Under the pieces are notes generated by a model, which worked only from the letters and a program-made list of their open reading frames with translations, was not told the DNA's origin and did no database searches. Positions 45,090 through 54,338 of a DNA stretch of 64,000 bases are shown here, in pieces. Source of the DNA: CAVSDF01 sp963726715 (GTDB taxonomy: Bacteria > Bacteroidota > Rhodothermia > Rhodothermales > BA12); the NCBI GenBank assembly GCA_963726715.1, contig CAVSDF010000015.1, positions 124,001 to 188,000 on the forward strand, read 5' to 3'. Position 1 is the first letter of the stretch. Every line of letters begins with the position of its first letter. The position numbers were made by a program, and so were the translations under genes.

Positions 45090-45181
45090 CGGACGCCGTA
45101 CAGGCGATGCGGCCCGCAGGCGCGTCAACCAACGACCGGCGGCGGGGTTTGGGAGGCGGTCTCCATCCTCCCTCTCTTCCC

Positions 45182-45940
45182 GTGCCCGATCCTTCCCGCC
45201 TCCACGGCCTCGTCCTCGGCGCCGCCATCGGCGATGCCCTCGCGATGCCCGTCGACGGCCTGAGCCACCAGAACGTGCGCCTGTACTACCGCGGCGTCAA
45301 GGGCTTCGTGGCGAGCGAGCACGGCGGCACCGCGGCGGGCACCGGCACCGCGCGCACCGCGCGCCTCCTCGCCCGGCTTGGCGGCACACTGCCCGACGCC
45401 GACGACTGGCTCCCCCCCGCCGCCGCTGCTCTCGTCGACGCCACCGCCGATGCCGCGCTCGGCACCGCGCCTGCCGGTGTGGATGGCGATGCGGCACTCC
45501 GCAGCGTCCACGCCCACGCCCTCGCGCGCCTGACCGCCGTCGACGCATCCGCGTTCGACGCCGACGCCTTCTGCGCCGCCACCGCCGCCGACCTCCACGC
45601 CTTCGACCCGGCCCTCGGCGAGGCCCTCGACACCGTCCTCGCGCGCCGCCGCGCCGTTCCGCTCGACCTCTTCGACGCTGCCGACCGCGCCGCCTACGCC
45701 TTCGACGATGCACCCGGCGTGGCGGCGTGGCTTTTCGCCGTGGCGATGTTCGCGCGCGCGCCGACGCTCGTCGAGGCGTCGCTGCTGTCGGCGATCAACG
45801 CGGGCGGTGCGTCGGCGACGACCGGTCTGGCGCTCGGCGGGTTGCTCGGCGCCCTTCACGGCGACGCGGCGTTTCCGGCGGAGTGGCACGATGGGTTGGT
45901 GGCGCAGGGGGCGTTGGTGGCGGCGATGGGCAGGGGATGA
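45182..45940 (+). CDS. ADP-ribosylglycohydrolase-like protein lacking metal-binding residues
   Basis: The 252-residue protein from a GTG start has the family opening GLVLGAAIGDALAMPVDGLS and closing SAINAGGASATTGLALGGLLGA. Active members use TDDT after the opening and GGDTDT near the end to hold two magnesium ions. Here the first region reads GTGTARTARLL (about residues 53-63) and the second reads GGASAT (208-213). The metal-binding aspartates are gone, so removal of ADP-ribose is unlikely. It may bind a nucleotide or serve as a regulator. The R2-like oxidase gene follows 205 bases later. Confidence 0.75.
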   Translation: MPDPSRLHGLVLGAAIGDALAMPVDGLSHQNVRLYYRGVKGFVASEHGGTAAGTGTARTARLLARLGGTLPDADDWLPPAAAALVDATADAALGTAPAGVDGDAALRSVHAHALARLTAVDASAFDADAFCAATAADLHAFDPALGEALDTVLARRRAVPLDLFDAADRAAYAFDDAPGVAAWLFAVAMFARAPTLVEASLLSAINAGGASATTGLALGGLLGALHGDAAFPAEWHDGLVAQGALVAAMGRG

Positions 45941-45982
45941 CGCGGGGGATTGCATCCGCATCGACGCCCACATCCGACGGCC

Positions 45983-46010
45983 GTAGGGGCGGGTCTCGAC
46001 CTGCTCCTAC
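45983..46010. repeat. Dispersed palindrome, GTAGGGG type
   Basis: gtaggggcgggtctcg is followed by acctgctcctac; the arms match imperfectly. It lies between the ADP-ribosylglycohydrolase-like and R2-like genes. Confidence 0.6.
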
Positions 46011-46145
46011 CACCACCGCTCCGCCCTGCGCTCGTCTCCGCGCCCTGCGCCCGTCCCACGCCATCCGCCGCCCCATCCACGACGACATCCCCACGAACCC
46101 GCCCCGCCCCGTCCGTATCCTGCACCGCTCCATCCCATCCCGCGC

Positions 46146-47093
46146 ATGCCCACGACCTTCAAGACGACCCGCGAGGGCCTCGACCGCCGCCTCGTGCCGA
46201 TGCGCCTCTTCGCCAAGGCCAAGACCCTCGGCGCGTGGGACCCGGCGGCCATCGACCTGACGCAGGACGCCGCCGACTGGGCCGCGCTCACCGAACCCGA
46301 GCGCGACCTCCTGCTCCGCCTCAGCGCGCAGTTCGGCGCAGGCGAGGAGTCCGTCACCGCCGACCTTCTGCCGATGCTCGCGTGGGCCGGGGCCGCCGGG
46401 CGCCTCGAAGACCAGCTTTTCCTGACGAGCTACCTCTACGAAGAGGCCAAGCACGTCGAGGCGTTCGACCGTTTCCTGCGCGAGGTCGCGGGCGTCACCG
46501 GCTCCCTCGACGCCTACCTCTCGCCCGCCCACGCCGCCTATTTCGGCGTCGCCCAGCCCGCCGCGATGGCGCAGTTGTACACCGATCACAGCCCCGAGGC
46601 GCTCGTCCACGCGCTCGTCACCTACCAGATGGGCACCGAGGGGGTGCTCGCGGAGACCGGCTATCATGCGTACTACACCGTCCTCGACCGGCGCAACATC
46701 TTGCCCGGCATGCGGCGGATGATCGAGCAGGTGCAGCGCGACGAGAGCCGCCACGTCGGCTACGGCGTCTACCTGCTCAGCCGGTTGGTGGCCGAGCACG
46801 GCGAGCCGCTGTGGCAGCAGGTGCAGGCCGAGATGAGCGGCGTCGTGATGCAGGCGCTCGCGGTCGTCGGCGAGATGCTCACGCCATATGGGGACGACGT
46901 GCCGTTCGGCGTGTCGGCGGGCGAGTTCATCGGCTACGCGCAGGGGCAGTTCATGAAGCGGATGACGCGGATCGAGAAGGCGCTCGGGCGGACCGTCGAG
47001 GAGATCGACTACGGCCTCTCGTCCACCATTGCCGCCGACTCCGACGCCGCCTTCGGCCTCCCGGCGAGCTCCGGCGACGGCGCGCCTGCGTGA
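46146..47093 (+). CDS. R2-like ligand-binding oxidase (R2lox)
   Basis: The 315-residue protein belongs to the ferritin-like R2lox group, which holds a mixed Mn/Fe centre and a fatty-acid-like ligand. All expected residues are present at positions one or two lower than in the characterised Geobacillus protein: Glu68, Glu100, His103, Glu165, Glu200 and His203 as ligands, and Val70 and Tyr160, which form the valine-tyrosine ether crosslink. They lie in GEESV, YEEAKH, TYQMGTEG and RDESRH. The physiological substrate of R2lox is unknown. A weak promoter-like TATCCTGC lies 22 bases before the ATG. Confidence 0.9.
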   Translation: MPTTFKTTREGLDRRLVPMRLFAKAKTLGAWDPAAIDLTQDAADWAALTEPERDLLLRLSAQFGAGEESVTADLLPMLAWAGAAGRLEDQLFLTSYLYEEAKHVEAFDRFLREVAGVTGSLDAYLSPAHAAYFGVAQPAAMAQLYTDHSPEALVHALVTYQMGTEGVLAETGYHAYYTVLDRRNILPGMRRMIEQVQRDESRHVGYGVYLLSRLVAEHGEPLWQQVQAEMSGVVMQALAVVGEMLTPYGDDVPFGVSAGEFIGYAQGQFMKRMTRIEKALGRTVEEIDYGLSSTIAADSDAAFGLPASSGDGAPA

Positions 47094-47109
47094 CCCGCGC
47101 TCGGCGTCG

Positions 47110-47634
47110 TCAGTCGAGGCGCACGCCCATTGCGGCGACGATGCGGCGGCGCTCTTTCGGGGAGAGTCGTCCGAGGAGCACGCGCGTCGTGTAGGCGCCG
47201 CGAAGCACGCCGCGCTCGACGAACATCCAGTCGGTGACGGCGGCGAGCGGGGCGGTGATCCGGTCGCCGATGCGCCATCCGGGGAGGCCATCGGGGTCGT
47301 TGTCGAGGGTCCCGCGGAGAGAATCGGCGGCGACGGCGACGCGCCCGAGCCAGACGTGCTCGGCGGTGCCATCGGCGCGCGGCACGGCGACCTTGACGGC
47401 GAACCGCGCGTCGCCCACTCGCGGCGCCCGCAGCCGCGCAGCGAAGGCCGGCAGCGACGCCCGCGCATCCGTCACGGCCCGCGCCATCGCCGCGTCCTCG
47501 GCCGGCACCTGAACGACCGGCGGGGCGTCAGCAGGCCTCACGCGCTGCGCAACCGACGACGGCACGGCGATCACGAGCAGCAGGGCGAGGCCTGCGAGGC
47601 GCCGGGGGCGATGGGCGGAAAGCGCGACGTGCAT
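47110..47634 (-). CDS. DUF2314 family secreted protein
   Basis: The 174-residue protein has a signal peptide (LAGLALLLVIAVPSSVAQ) and the DUF2314 pattern: AMARAVTDARASLPAFAARL, GDARFAVKVAVP, EHVWLGRVAV, GTLDNDP, VTDWMFVERGVLRGAYTTR and LSPKERRRI. The family includes YegJ; its role is unknown. It ends 16 bases from the R2lox stop on the opposite strand. Confidence 0.83.
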   Translation of the reverse strand: MHVALSAHRPRRLAGLALLLVIAVPSSVAQRVRPADAPPVVQVPAEDAAMARAVTDARASLPAFAARLRAPRVGDARFAVKVAVPRADGTAEHVWLGRVAVAADSLRGTLDNDPDGLPGWRIGDRITAPLAAVTDWMFVERGVLRGAYTTRVLLGRLSPKERRRIVAAMGVRLD

Positions 47635-47686
47635 CGGCGTCGAGGGCGAGAGGAGGGCGAACGCGACGTGGAGACCCCACGCCATT

Positions 47687-47727
47687 CGCCAACGTATGCA
47701 CGCCACGTTTCCCCCGCCAGCGTATGC
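47687..47727 (-). promoter_or_regulatory. Paired direct repeat upstream of the DUF2314 gene
   Basis: cgccaacgtatgc (47687-47699) and cgccagcgtatgc (47715-47727) are 28 bases apart and differ at one position. On the minus strand each contains TACGYTGG, similar to the TAnnTTSG element. They could be two start sites or two regulator sites. Confidence 0.4.
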
Positions 47728-47867
47728 CGGTATTTATTTGCGCCTGCTCGTTCGGTGGCGGTTCGAGCGGCGCCTTGTAGACCTGCCCAAAGATTTGACG
47801 TCGAAGGGCCACAGCGTCCGAATTGTAGCGTGCAGCCGTCCTGGTCTCTACGGCGCTGTGCCCGCGA

Positions 47868-49613
47868 TCACCGCAGGAACCGCTGCTCGGCGGCGTCGGT
47901 GAAGGCGACGGCGGTGGCGTCGTAGAGGTCGACGCCCTGGCTGCGGAAGGTGTCGAGGAGGACGGCGGCGGCGTCCGACCACGATCCGGCGTCGGCGAGG
48001 CGGCGCAGGGCGTCGGCGTAGTCGCCTTCGTCGCCGCTGAACAGGGCGGCGATGAAGGCCGGGCGCTGCGCGTGCGGCGCGGTGCCGAGGGCGGCGGTTT
48101 CGAGGCGGTCGAGCGAAGCCGACTCGCCCGGCAGAACATCGGAACTGCGCTCGCGGCGCAGGAACCGCTGCCAGAGCGGACGCTCGTCGTCGTCGCCGGG
48201 AACGTCAGCGGCGTCCTCGGGGCGGCGGGCGGAGCGCTCCCACGCGGCGCCGGAGGGGATGGCGGCGCGGTCGCCGGAGGGCGGTTCCGGGGCGGAAGGC
48301 GCATCGAGACTCGGCTCGGCTCGGCCCTCGTCGGCGGGGCGGGCAGCGAGGTCGCGCGCGGAAGCGGCGGGCGCGGTGGCCTGCGTCCAGATCGGCGCGT
48401 CGGCGGCGGCGGCGCCCGAGGGGACGCGGGCAGCCATGGGCGGCTCGGACGACGGCGGCGCGGGCGTGGCGGTAGGCGGGGGCTGGGGTGCGGAAGCGGC
48501 TGTGGCCTGCGACCAGACCGGCGCGGCGGGCGCGGGCGGGACGGGGAGGCGCGCAGGAGCGGACGGCGCTTCATCGGTCCTCTCGTCGAAATCGTCCACA
48601 ACGACGTCGGTCTCGGCGTCGTCGGGGGCGAACGGCGCCGAGGCGTCGGGGACGGAAGGGGCGCCGAGGTCGGAGGCGGGCGCGGCGTCGACGTGCGGCG
48701 GCGCGGCAGGATAGACGGGTGACGCCGGGGCGGGGGGCGGGGCGCTGTCGGCGGGGGGGAGCACGCGGGGCGCGGCCGGGAGCGGCTCGTCGTCGATCAG
48801 GCGGGCGAGGTCGGCGAGCGCGAGCGATCCGTCGTAGGCAGCGAGGCGGGCGGCGAGGCCGTCGAGGCCGCGGTCGGCGAGGGCCGGGGCGAGCACGCGG
48901 GCCGGGAGCGTCGGCGCGCCGGGGGCGTGCGCGTCGGCGGGCTGGCCGAGGGTGTCGAAGAGGTCGCCGAGGAGCGTCGTCCACTGGCCCCGGTAGGCCG
49001 TCGGCGTGCGGCGCTCGACGCGGGCGAGGAGGCGCTCGAAGGTGTCGCGGTCGAGGCGCTCCAGGCCGCGCTGCGCCACGAAGGCCGCCACGACGTCGCG
49101 CAGGTACGGATACGACGTGAAGTACGCCATCCGCCGCAGGATGACGCCGACGGGCAGTTCCGGCGCGCCGTCCGCGAAGACGAAGGCGGCGAGCGTCGGC
49201 GCCGGGCGCAGGAGGTAGAGCGCGACCTGCCCGGTCGCCTGGTCGAGCGCGCGCGGCCACTCGGCCTCGGGCACGCGGGCGTTCGCGTCGAGCACGTCGA
49301 AGAGGTCTTCCCAGGCGCCCTCCACCGCCGGGGCGTCGTGGTCGAACCACGCCGAGCGGGCGGTGCGCAGGGCCTCGCGTTCGATGACGAGGCGCCGCTG
49401 CAACGCCTGCGCGATGAACCGGGCGACGGGCGAGGGGAGGCCCGGGTCGCGCAGGTCGGCGAGGGCGTAGGCGCGTCCGGCGGGAAAACGCGCCCGCAGG
49501 CGCTCGCGCAGGGCATCGACGGCCTGCTGCTCGGCGGCGCTGGCGAAGGCGGCTCCGTGCGGGCGCGCGTCGTCGGCGTGGGGGTCGGCGGCGGGGGCGG
49601 AGGAAGCGGGCAT
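47868..49613 (-). CDS. Unknown 581-residue Ala/Pro-rich protein
   Basis: No signal peptide is visible. Residues about 20-275 form a helical domain (AVDALRERLRARFPAGRAY, RMAYFTSYPYLRDVVAAFVA). A long Pro/Ala/Ser-rich linker follows at about 275-470, with repeated phrases APVWSQATA and APIWTQATA. A C-terminal helical domain comes last: ERPLWQRFLRRERSSDV, LETAALG, HAQRPAFIAALFSGDEGDYA and TAVAFTDAAEQRFLR. The W-Q motif recurs in linker and tail. It looks like a cytoplasmic scaffold or adaptor found in related bacteria; no function can be given. Confidence 0.65.
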   Translation of the reverse strand: MPASSAPAADPHADDARPHGAAFASAAEQQAVDALRERLRARFPAGRAYALADLRDPGLPSPVARFIAQALQRRLVIEREALRTARSAWFDHDAPAVEGAWEDLFDVLDANARVPEAEWPRALDQATGQVALYLLRPAPTLAAFVFADGAPELPVGVILRRMAYFTSYPYLRDVVAAFVAQRGLERLDRDTFERLLARVERRTPTAYRGQWTTLLGDLFDTLGQPADAHAPGAPTLPARVLAPALADRGLDGLAARLAAYDGSLALADLARLIDDEPLPAAPRVLPPADSAPPPAPASPVYPAAPPHVDAAPASDLGAPSVPDASAPFAPDDAETDVVVDDFDERTDEAPSAPARLPVPPAPAAPVWSQATAASAPQPPPTATPAPPSSEPPMAARVPSGAAAADAPIWTQATAPAASARDLAARPADEGRAEPSLDAPSAPEPPSGDRAAIPSGAAWERSARRPEDAADVPGDDDERPLWQRFLRRERSSDVLPGESASLDRLETAALGTAPHAQRPAFIAALFSGDEGDYADALRRLADAGSWSDAAAVLLDTFRSQGVDLYDATAVAFTDAAEQRFLR

Positions 49614-49637
49614 CGGCGGCGGGCGGGCTGGAAACGG

Positions 49638-49685
49638 CGGGAGGCCGCCTCCTCGGGTGAGAAGACGGCCTCCCGAAACTACGAC
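49638..49685 (-). terminator. Hairpin after the BNR T9SS gene
   Basis: cgggaggccg (49638-49647) and cggcctcccg (49676-49685) form a perfect 10-bp stem with a 28-base loop. The position between the two minus-strand genes fits a terminator, though the loop is long. Confidence 0.45.
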
Positions 49686-49734
49686 GCCCCGGCCAGCGGG
49701 CACGGGCGGCGCGGTGCGACGGTCCGCGCGCGCG

Positions 49735-52700
49735 TCAGCGGACGACCGAGACGGCGCGCGTGCGCGTCTGCCCGGCGGCGGTCATCCGCACGAGGTAGAC
49801 GCCGCTGCTGAGGCCGCTCGCGTCGAACGTGACGGCGTGGGTGCCTGCCTCGCGCGTCTCGTCGAGGAGCGTGGCGATGCGGCGCCCGGTGATGTCGTAG
49901 ACCTCGACGCGCACCGCGGCGCGCTCGCCGAGCGAGACCGTCAGCGCGGCCCGCGTGCGCACCGGGTTGGGCGCGGGCGCCGACAGGTCGAGTGCGAGCG
50001 CGCGGGCCTCGCGCGGCGCCGCCGTCGGGGTGCCCTCGACGCGCACGTCGTCGATGGCCCATCCCCAGCCGACATCGCTCACGTCGGAGTAGAGGCGGAA
50101 GCGCAGCACGACGACGGCGTCGGCCGGGAAGGTCGCGCGGAGGTTGACGCTCTGCTCGACGAGGAGCGACGGCGACCCGGCCTGCCCGCCGGTGAAGGCG
50201 CTCAGCCATCCGGCGTTGGCGCGGGCGTCGTAGCCCGTCGCCACCGGCACCCACGTCGCGCCGTCGGTCGTGCCCTCGACGACGACGTAGTCGAAGAAGT
50301 CGGCGCCGGGCCACGCGACGCCGTTGGTGCCCGGCTCGACGAGCGCGATGTCGCGGTAGCGCAACACCGAGGTGGTGCCGATGCGGATCGGCTGCGTGAG
50401 CGTGAGCGTCAGGTTCGCGTTGTTGCCGTACGGGTGCGCCGTCTGCGCGAGGGGCGACGCGAAGCCGCCCGCGGACGTGAACGAGAAGCCCGAGGCGAGG
50501 AGGTTGTCGGCGTTGGCCGCGGCGTCGTCGAAGGTGAGCGCGAAGCTCGTGACGGCGGCGCGCGAGGGCAGCGCGAGCGTCGAGCGGGCGCCCGAGGCGT
50601 ATTCCTGTCCGCCGCGGAAGCCGATGATCTGCGCGGTGACGGTCGTCGGCGAGGAGAGCGCGAGCGGGAGGGTGCCGCCGATCGCTGCGCCCGCGAGCGT
50701 CGCCCCGCGCCGGTCGACGACGGCGCCGTTGATGCGCACCTGCACCGAGTCGAGCGCGTCGCGCGCGGTGCCCGCGATGGAGACGCCGCCGGTCGGACTC
50801 GACGCGATGGCCGTCAGGTTGGGGCTGCGAACCGTCGCGGGCACGTTGTAGGTGGAGAGGGCGGGGACGGCGACCGACCAGATGCCGCGTCCGTGCGTGG
50901 CGACGACGACGCGGCGGTCGGCGATGCGCATCTGCCAGAGCGCGACGGGCGGCAGGCCCGAGTCGTCCTTCGCCCATGTCGCGCCGCCGTTCTCCGAGAC
51001 GAAGAGGCCGATCTCCGTCCCCGCCCAGAGGACGTTGGGGTTGTACGGCATCGCAAGGAGGCTGTAGACGGCGACGTTCGGGAATCCGTTCGACGAGAGC
51101 GCCGTGCCCGAGCCGAAGCTGCCCGAGAGCGGCGTCCACGTCTGCCCGTAGTCGGTCGTTTTGAGGACCTTGGTGGCGTTGGCGACCGAGAAGAGCACGA
51201 ACGCTGTCGCCGGATCGGTCGGGTGCGTGGCGATGCCGGTCACGATGGCGCTGATGCCCGCCGCGTTGGTCGTGGCGGCGTAGGTGGCGCCGCCGTCGCG
51301 CGAGACGAAGACGCGTCCGTTCGAACTCATCCGCGTGCCGGCCCAGACGACGCGCGGGTCGGCGACGGAGACGGCGACGGGCGTGCGCGAGCCGTTGAAG
51401 CCCCAGAGGGTGCCTGCCGGAAGCTGCCCGAGCGTGAACGAGCGCCCGAAGTCGTCGGAGCGCCACGGCCCCGACGTGCCGGGGACGATCATCCGCTCGC
51501 GGTCCGACGCGCTCGTGCCGATCGTGGTGATGAACGGTCCGTTGCCGTCGCCGACATCGAGGCCGCCGAGGGCGGTGAAGCCGTTGCCGTCGAGGCGGTA
51601 GATCTGGTTGTAGTAGAGCGAGACGGCGTACTCGGACGGCGTGTTGTAGACGGCGTCGAAGCCGTCTCCGCCCGCCACGCGGCTCCACGCCGAGCCGGTC
51701 GTCGGTGAGCCGGGCGAGAGCCACGAGCCGTTGTCCTGCGCGCCGCCGATGAAGACCATCGACCCCGGCTGCTTGTCGGCGCCGTAGTACTGCGTCGTGT
51801 TGAGGCCGGCCACGCCCGCGCCGTTGCGCGCGGTCCACGTGGCGCCGCTGTTGTCGGAGGAGAAGACGCCGCCGTCGTTGGTGTCGACGAGGCGCGTCAC
51901 GCCCCCCGTTGTGAAGAACGTCAGGCTGTGGTGGTCGGCGTGCGAGTACGCCGTCGAGGCCGTGGGCGCGTTCCACTGCGACGTGCGCGAGGCCGTGAAG
52001 GCGGGCACGGCGCCGCCCGTGTTCAGGCTCACCCGGTAGACATCGACACCGGCGACGAGCACGGTATTGGGATCGGATGGCGAGATGGCGACGACGTTGT
52101 CGTACCAGCCCTGCGCGCTCAGCCAGTCGTTGGCGGTCGTCGAGCCCGAGGCCCGCGCCCAGCTGTCGCCGCCGGTCGTGGTGAGGTAGAGGTGCGAGAG
52201 GCCGTCGCACGCATCGACGGCGGCGACGACGCGCTGCGGGTTGTTCGGGTCGATGCCGAGTTCGGTGCGCATCCCGGCGCCGAGGCCGGTCGAGACGACG
52301 GTCCACGTCGCGCCGCCGTCGCCCGAGCGCGAGATCGTCGGGGCGGTCGCGTTGCAGGCGCCGCGCTGCGAGGCGTAGACGGCGCTGAAATCGGCGCTCG
52401 CGACGATCTGGTCGACGCGCCCGGTGCGCACCTGCGTCCACGAGGCGCCTCCATCGGCCGTGCGGAAGACACCGCTCGTGGTGCTCACGAGGACGACGTT
52501 GGGATCGGTCGGCGAGACGAGGAGGCGCGTGAGCGAGCGGAAGGCGGTCGTTGCCGTCTCGGGGAGCAGGCTCCACGAGGCGCCGCCATCGGTCGACTTG
52601 AAGACGCCGGAGCCGAGGATGGCGTCGACGTTCGAGAAGCCCTCGCCGGTGCCCGCGTACCACGTCGTCGGCTGCGAGGCGGCCTGCCCGAGGCCGCTCA

Positions 52701-53229
52701 CCGACAGATTCGGCATGTTGCCGGACGTGTTCGTCCACGAGCCGCCGCTGTTGGTCGTCTTCCAGATGCCACCGCCCGCCGTGCCCGCATACCACGTCGC
52801 CCCGCTCGCGTCGCGCCGGTCGACGACGAAGGCGCGGGTGCGCCCGGCGACGTTCGACGGCCCGTGCTCGGCCCACGGAAGCGGCGCGCTGCCCTTCGAG
52901 GCGCGGATCGACGCCTCGAGCGCGCGGGCCTGGTAGCCGACCGCGTAGCGCGAGCCTTCCGGAGCGTTCGCCACGTCCGGCTCGCGGATGAGCGCGTGGT
53001 AGCGGATGAAGCCTTCCGGCTCGTCGAAGCGCGCGTTCTCCGGACCGCCGCGGCCGTCACGCTCCTCGCGCTCGTGCTCCTCGTCCTCGCCGCCGCCCGG
53101 CATCCCGGACTTGCCGCCGCGGTCGCCGTCGGGCCAGAGGGCGCGCCACGACGGCGCGGGACCGGAGGCCCAGACGAGGCAAACGAAAAGCGCGAGCAGC
53201 AGGCTGCCGGAGAGAACGCGACGGGACAT
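49735..53229 (-). CDS. BNR/sortilin-repeat T9SS-exported protein
   Basis: The 1164-residue secreted protein has a signal peptide (VLSGSLLLALFVCLVWASG), a charged Gly/Glu-rich stretch, and then a long array of BNR/sortilin-type repeats with GGGIWKTTNSGGSWTNTSGN, GVFKSTDGGASWSLL, GVFRTADGGASWTQV and similar Asp-boxes, forming one or two beta-propellers (about residues 120-810). A carbohydrate-binding-like beta domain follows, then a T9SS tail (APAPNPVRTRAALTVSLG, YDITGRRIATLLDE, LSSGVYLVRMTAAGQ). It may bind or cut surface glycans or proteins. Unlike the T9SS genes at 7127 and 34496 it has the GC-rich codon use of the core genome. Confidence 0.85.
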   Translation of the reverse strand: MSRRVLSGSLLLALFVCLVWASGPAPSWRALWPDGDRGGKSGMPGGGEDEEHEREERDGRGGPENARFDEPEGFIRYHALIREPDVANAPEGSRYAVGYQARALEASIRASKGSAPLPWAEHGPSNVAGRTRAFVVDRRDASGATWYAGTAGGGIWKTTNSGGSWTNTSGNMPNLSVSGLGQAASQPTTWYAGTGEGFSNVDAILGSGVFKSTDGGASWSLLPETATTAFRSLTRLLVSPTDPNVVLVSTTSGVFRTADGGASWTQVRTGRVDQIVASADFSAVYASQRGACNATAPTISRSGDGGATWTVVSTGLGAGMRTELGIDPNNPQRVVAAVDACDGLSHLYLTTTGGDSWARASGSTTANDWLSAQGWYDNVVAISPSDPNTVLVAGVDVYRVSLNTGGAVPAFTASRTSQWNAPTASTAYSHADHHSLTFFTTGGVTRLVDTNDGGVFSSDNSGATWTARNGAGVAGLNTTQYYGADKQPGSMVFIGGAQDNGSWLSPGSPTTGSAWSRVAGGDGFDAVYNTPSEYAVSLYYNQIYRLDGNGFTALGGLDVGDGNGPFITTIGTSASDRERMIVPGTSGPWRSDDFGRSFTLGQLPAGTLWGFNGSRTPVAVSVADPRVVWAGTRMSSNGRVFVSRDGGATYAATTNAAGISAIVTGIATHPTDPATAFVLFSVANATKVLKTTDYGQTWTPLSGSFGSGTALSSNGFPNVAVYSLLAMPYNPNVLWAGTEIGLFVSENGGATWAKDDSGLPPVALWQMRIADRRVVVATHGRGIWSVAVPALSTYNVPATVRSPNLTAIASSPTGGVSIAGTARDALDSVQVRINGAVVDRRGATLAGAAIGGTLPLALSSPTTVTAQIIGFRGGQEYASGARSTLALPSRAAVTSFALTFDDAAANADNLLASGFSFTSAGGFASPLAQTAHPYGNNANLTLTLTQPIRIGTTSVLRYRDIALVEPGTNGVAWPGADFFDYVVVEGTTDGATWVPVATGYDARANAGWLSAFTGGQAGSPSLLVEQSVNLRATFPADAVVVLRFRLYSDVSDVGWGWAIDDVRVEGTPTAAPREARALALDLSAPAPNPVRTRAALTVSLGERAAVRVEVYDITGRRIATLLDETREAGTHAVTFDASGLSSGVYLVRMTAAGQTRTRAVSVVR

Positions 53230-53343
53230 CGGCGAGAGGAGGATGGAGATCGGAGACGCAGTAACGCAGAGGTTACGCACAGTGTCCGCCTTCCTCCAAG
53301 TCCTGCATCTTCCACACGATGCCCCCTCCGCGGAGAGCCCTGA

Positions 53344-54165
53344 TCAGGCGCCGAAGCCCGTCGTGTACCAGAGCACGAGCAGGAGCGCGCCGACGGCGAT
53401 GCGGTAGTAGGCGAAGCTGTCGAACGTGTGGCGGGCGACGAAGCGGATCAGGAAGCGCACGACCACGAGGGCGCTCACGAACGCCACGATGCACCCGACG
53501 GCGAAGAACGGCGCGTCGGCGGCGACGAGCGCATCGCCTTCCTTGACGATCTTGAGCAGCGACGCCCCGAGCATCACCGGGATGGCGAGGAAGAACGAGA
53601 ACTCGGTCGCCGCGGTGCGCGAGAGGCCGAGGCTGACGCCGCCCATGATGGTCGCGCCCGAGCGCGAGACGCCGGGGAAGAGCGAGAGGCACTGCGCGAT
53701 CCCGACTTTGAGCGCGTCGAGCGGGCCGATGTCGTCCATCGACTCGACGCGCGCCGTGCGCCGCGCCGCCGTCCGCTCGATCAGCAGGATCACGAGACCA
53801 CCGACGAGGAGCGCGCCCGCGACGGTCGGCACGGAGAACAGGTGCGCCTCGATCCAGTCGTCGAAGAGCAGCCCGAGGATCGCCGCCGGGATCGTCGCCA
53901 CGATGACGGCACCGGCGAAGCGCTGCGCCTGCGGGTCGGTCGGCAGGCGGCGCAGGATGTCGAGGATCTTGGCGCGGTACACCCAGACGACCGCGAGGAT
54001 GGCGGCCAGCTGGATCACGATGTTGAAGACCACCATCTTCGGCGTGCTCGGGTCGAGGCCGAGCGCCTCGGTGGCCACGACGAGGTGGCCCGACGACGAG
54101 ACGGGGATGAACTCGGTGGCGCCTTCGACGAGGCCGAGAATGGCGGCGGCGAGGAGGTCGTTCAT
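53344..54165 (-). CDS. uppP: Undecaprenyl-diphosphatase UppP
   Basis: The 273-residue membrane enzyme removes a phosphate from undecaprenyl diphosphate outside the inner membrane, recycling the lipid carrier. Conserved motifs are GLVEGATEFIPVSSSGHL at about residues 10-27 and LFPGVSRSGATIMGGV at about residues 155-170. Eight or so membrane helices are visible. Overproduction is known to give bacitracin resistance. uppS, which makes the lipid, lies 38 kb away in the same window. Confidence 0.94.
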   Translation of the reverse strand: MNDLLAAAILGLVEGATEFIPVSSSGHLVVATEALGLDPSTPKMVVFNIVIQLAAILAVVWVYRAKILDILRRLPTDPQAQRFAGAVIVATIPAAILGLLFDDWIEAHLFSVPTVAGALLVGGLVILLIERTAARRTARVESMDDIGPLDALKVGIAQCLSLFPGVSRSGATIMGGVSLGLSRTAATEFSFFLAIPVMLGASLLKIVKEGDALVAADAPFFAVGCIVAFVSALVVVRFLIRFVARHTFDSFAYYRIAVGALLLVLWYTTGFGA

Positions 54166-54307
54166 GCGGGGCGGCGGGCGGAAGTCGGCGGGACGGGTGT
54201 CAGGACAGGCGGCAAGATCGCGCGCCCGCCCCATCCGTCACGCCGCGCCGCGCCCGTCCAAGCACGAAATGCACGCCCGCACGTCCCGGCCTGCCGGTAC
54301 AGCCTCG

Positions 54308-54338
54308 CCCCTCACCAACTCACACCCTCACCAACCCG
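54308..54338 (-). repeat. GGTGAG-rich tail after the endonuclease/exonuclease/phosphatase gene
   Basis: After the stop the coding strand reads cgggttggtgagggtg and tgagttggtgagggg. Confidence 0.6.

Noticed and set aside
46146..47093. Class I ribonucleotide reductase small subunit
   Set aside because: The Val-Tyr crosslink pair and the metal ligand set match R2lox, and the radical-tyrosine context and C-terminal tail of true R2 proteins are absent.
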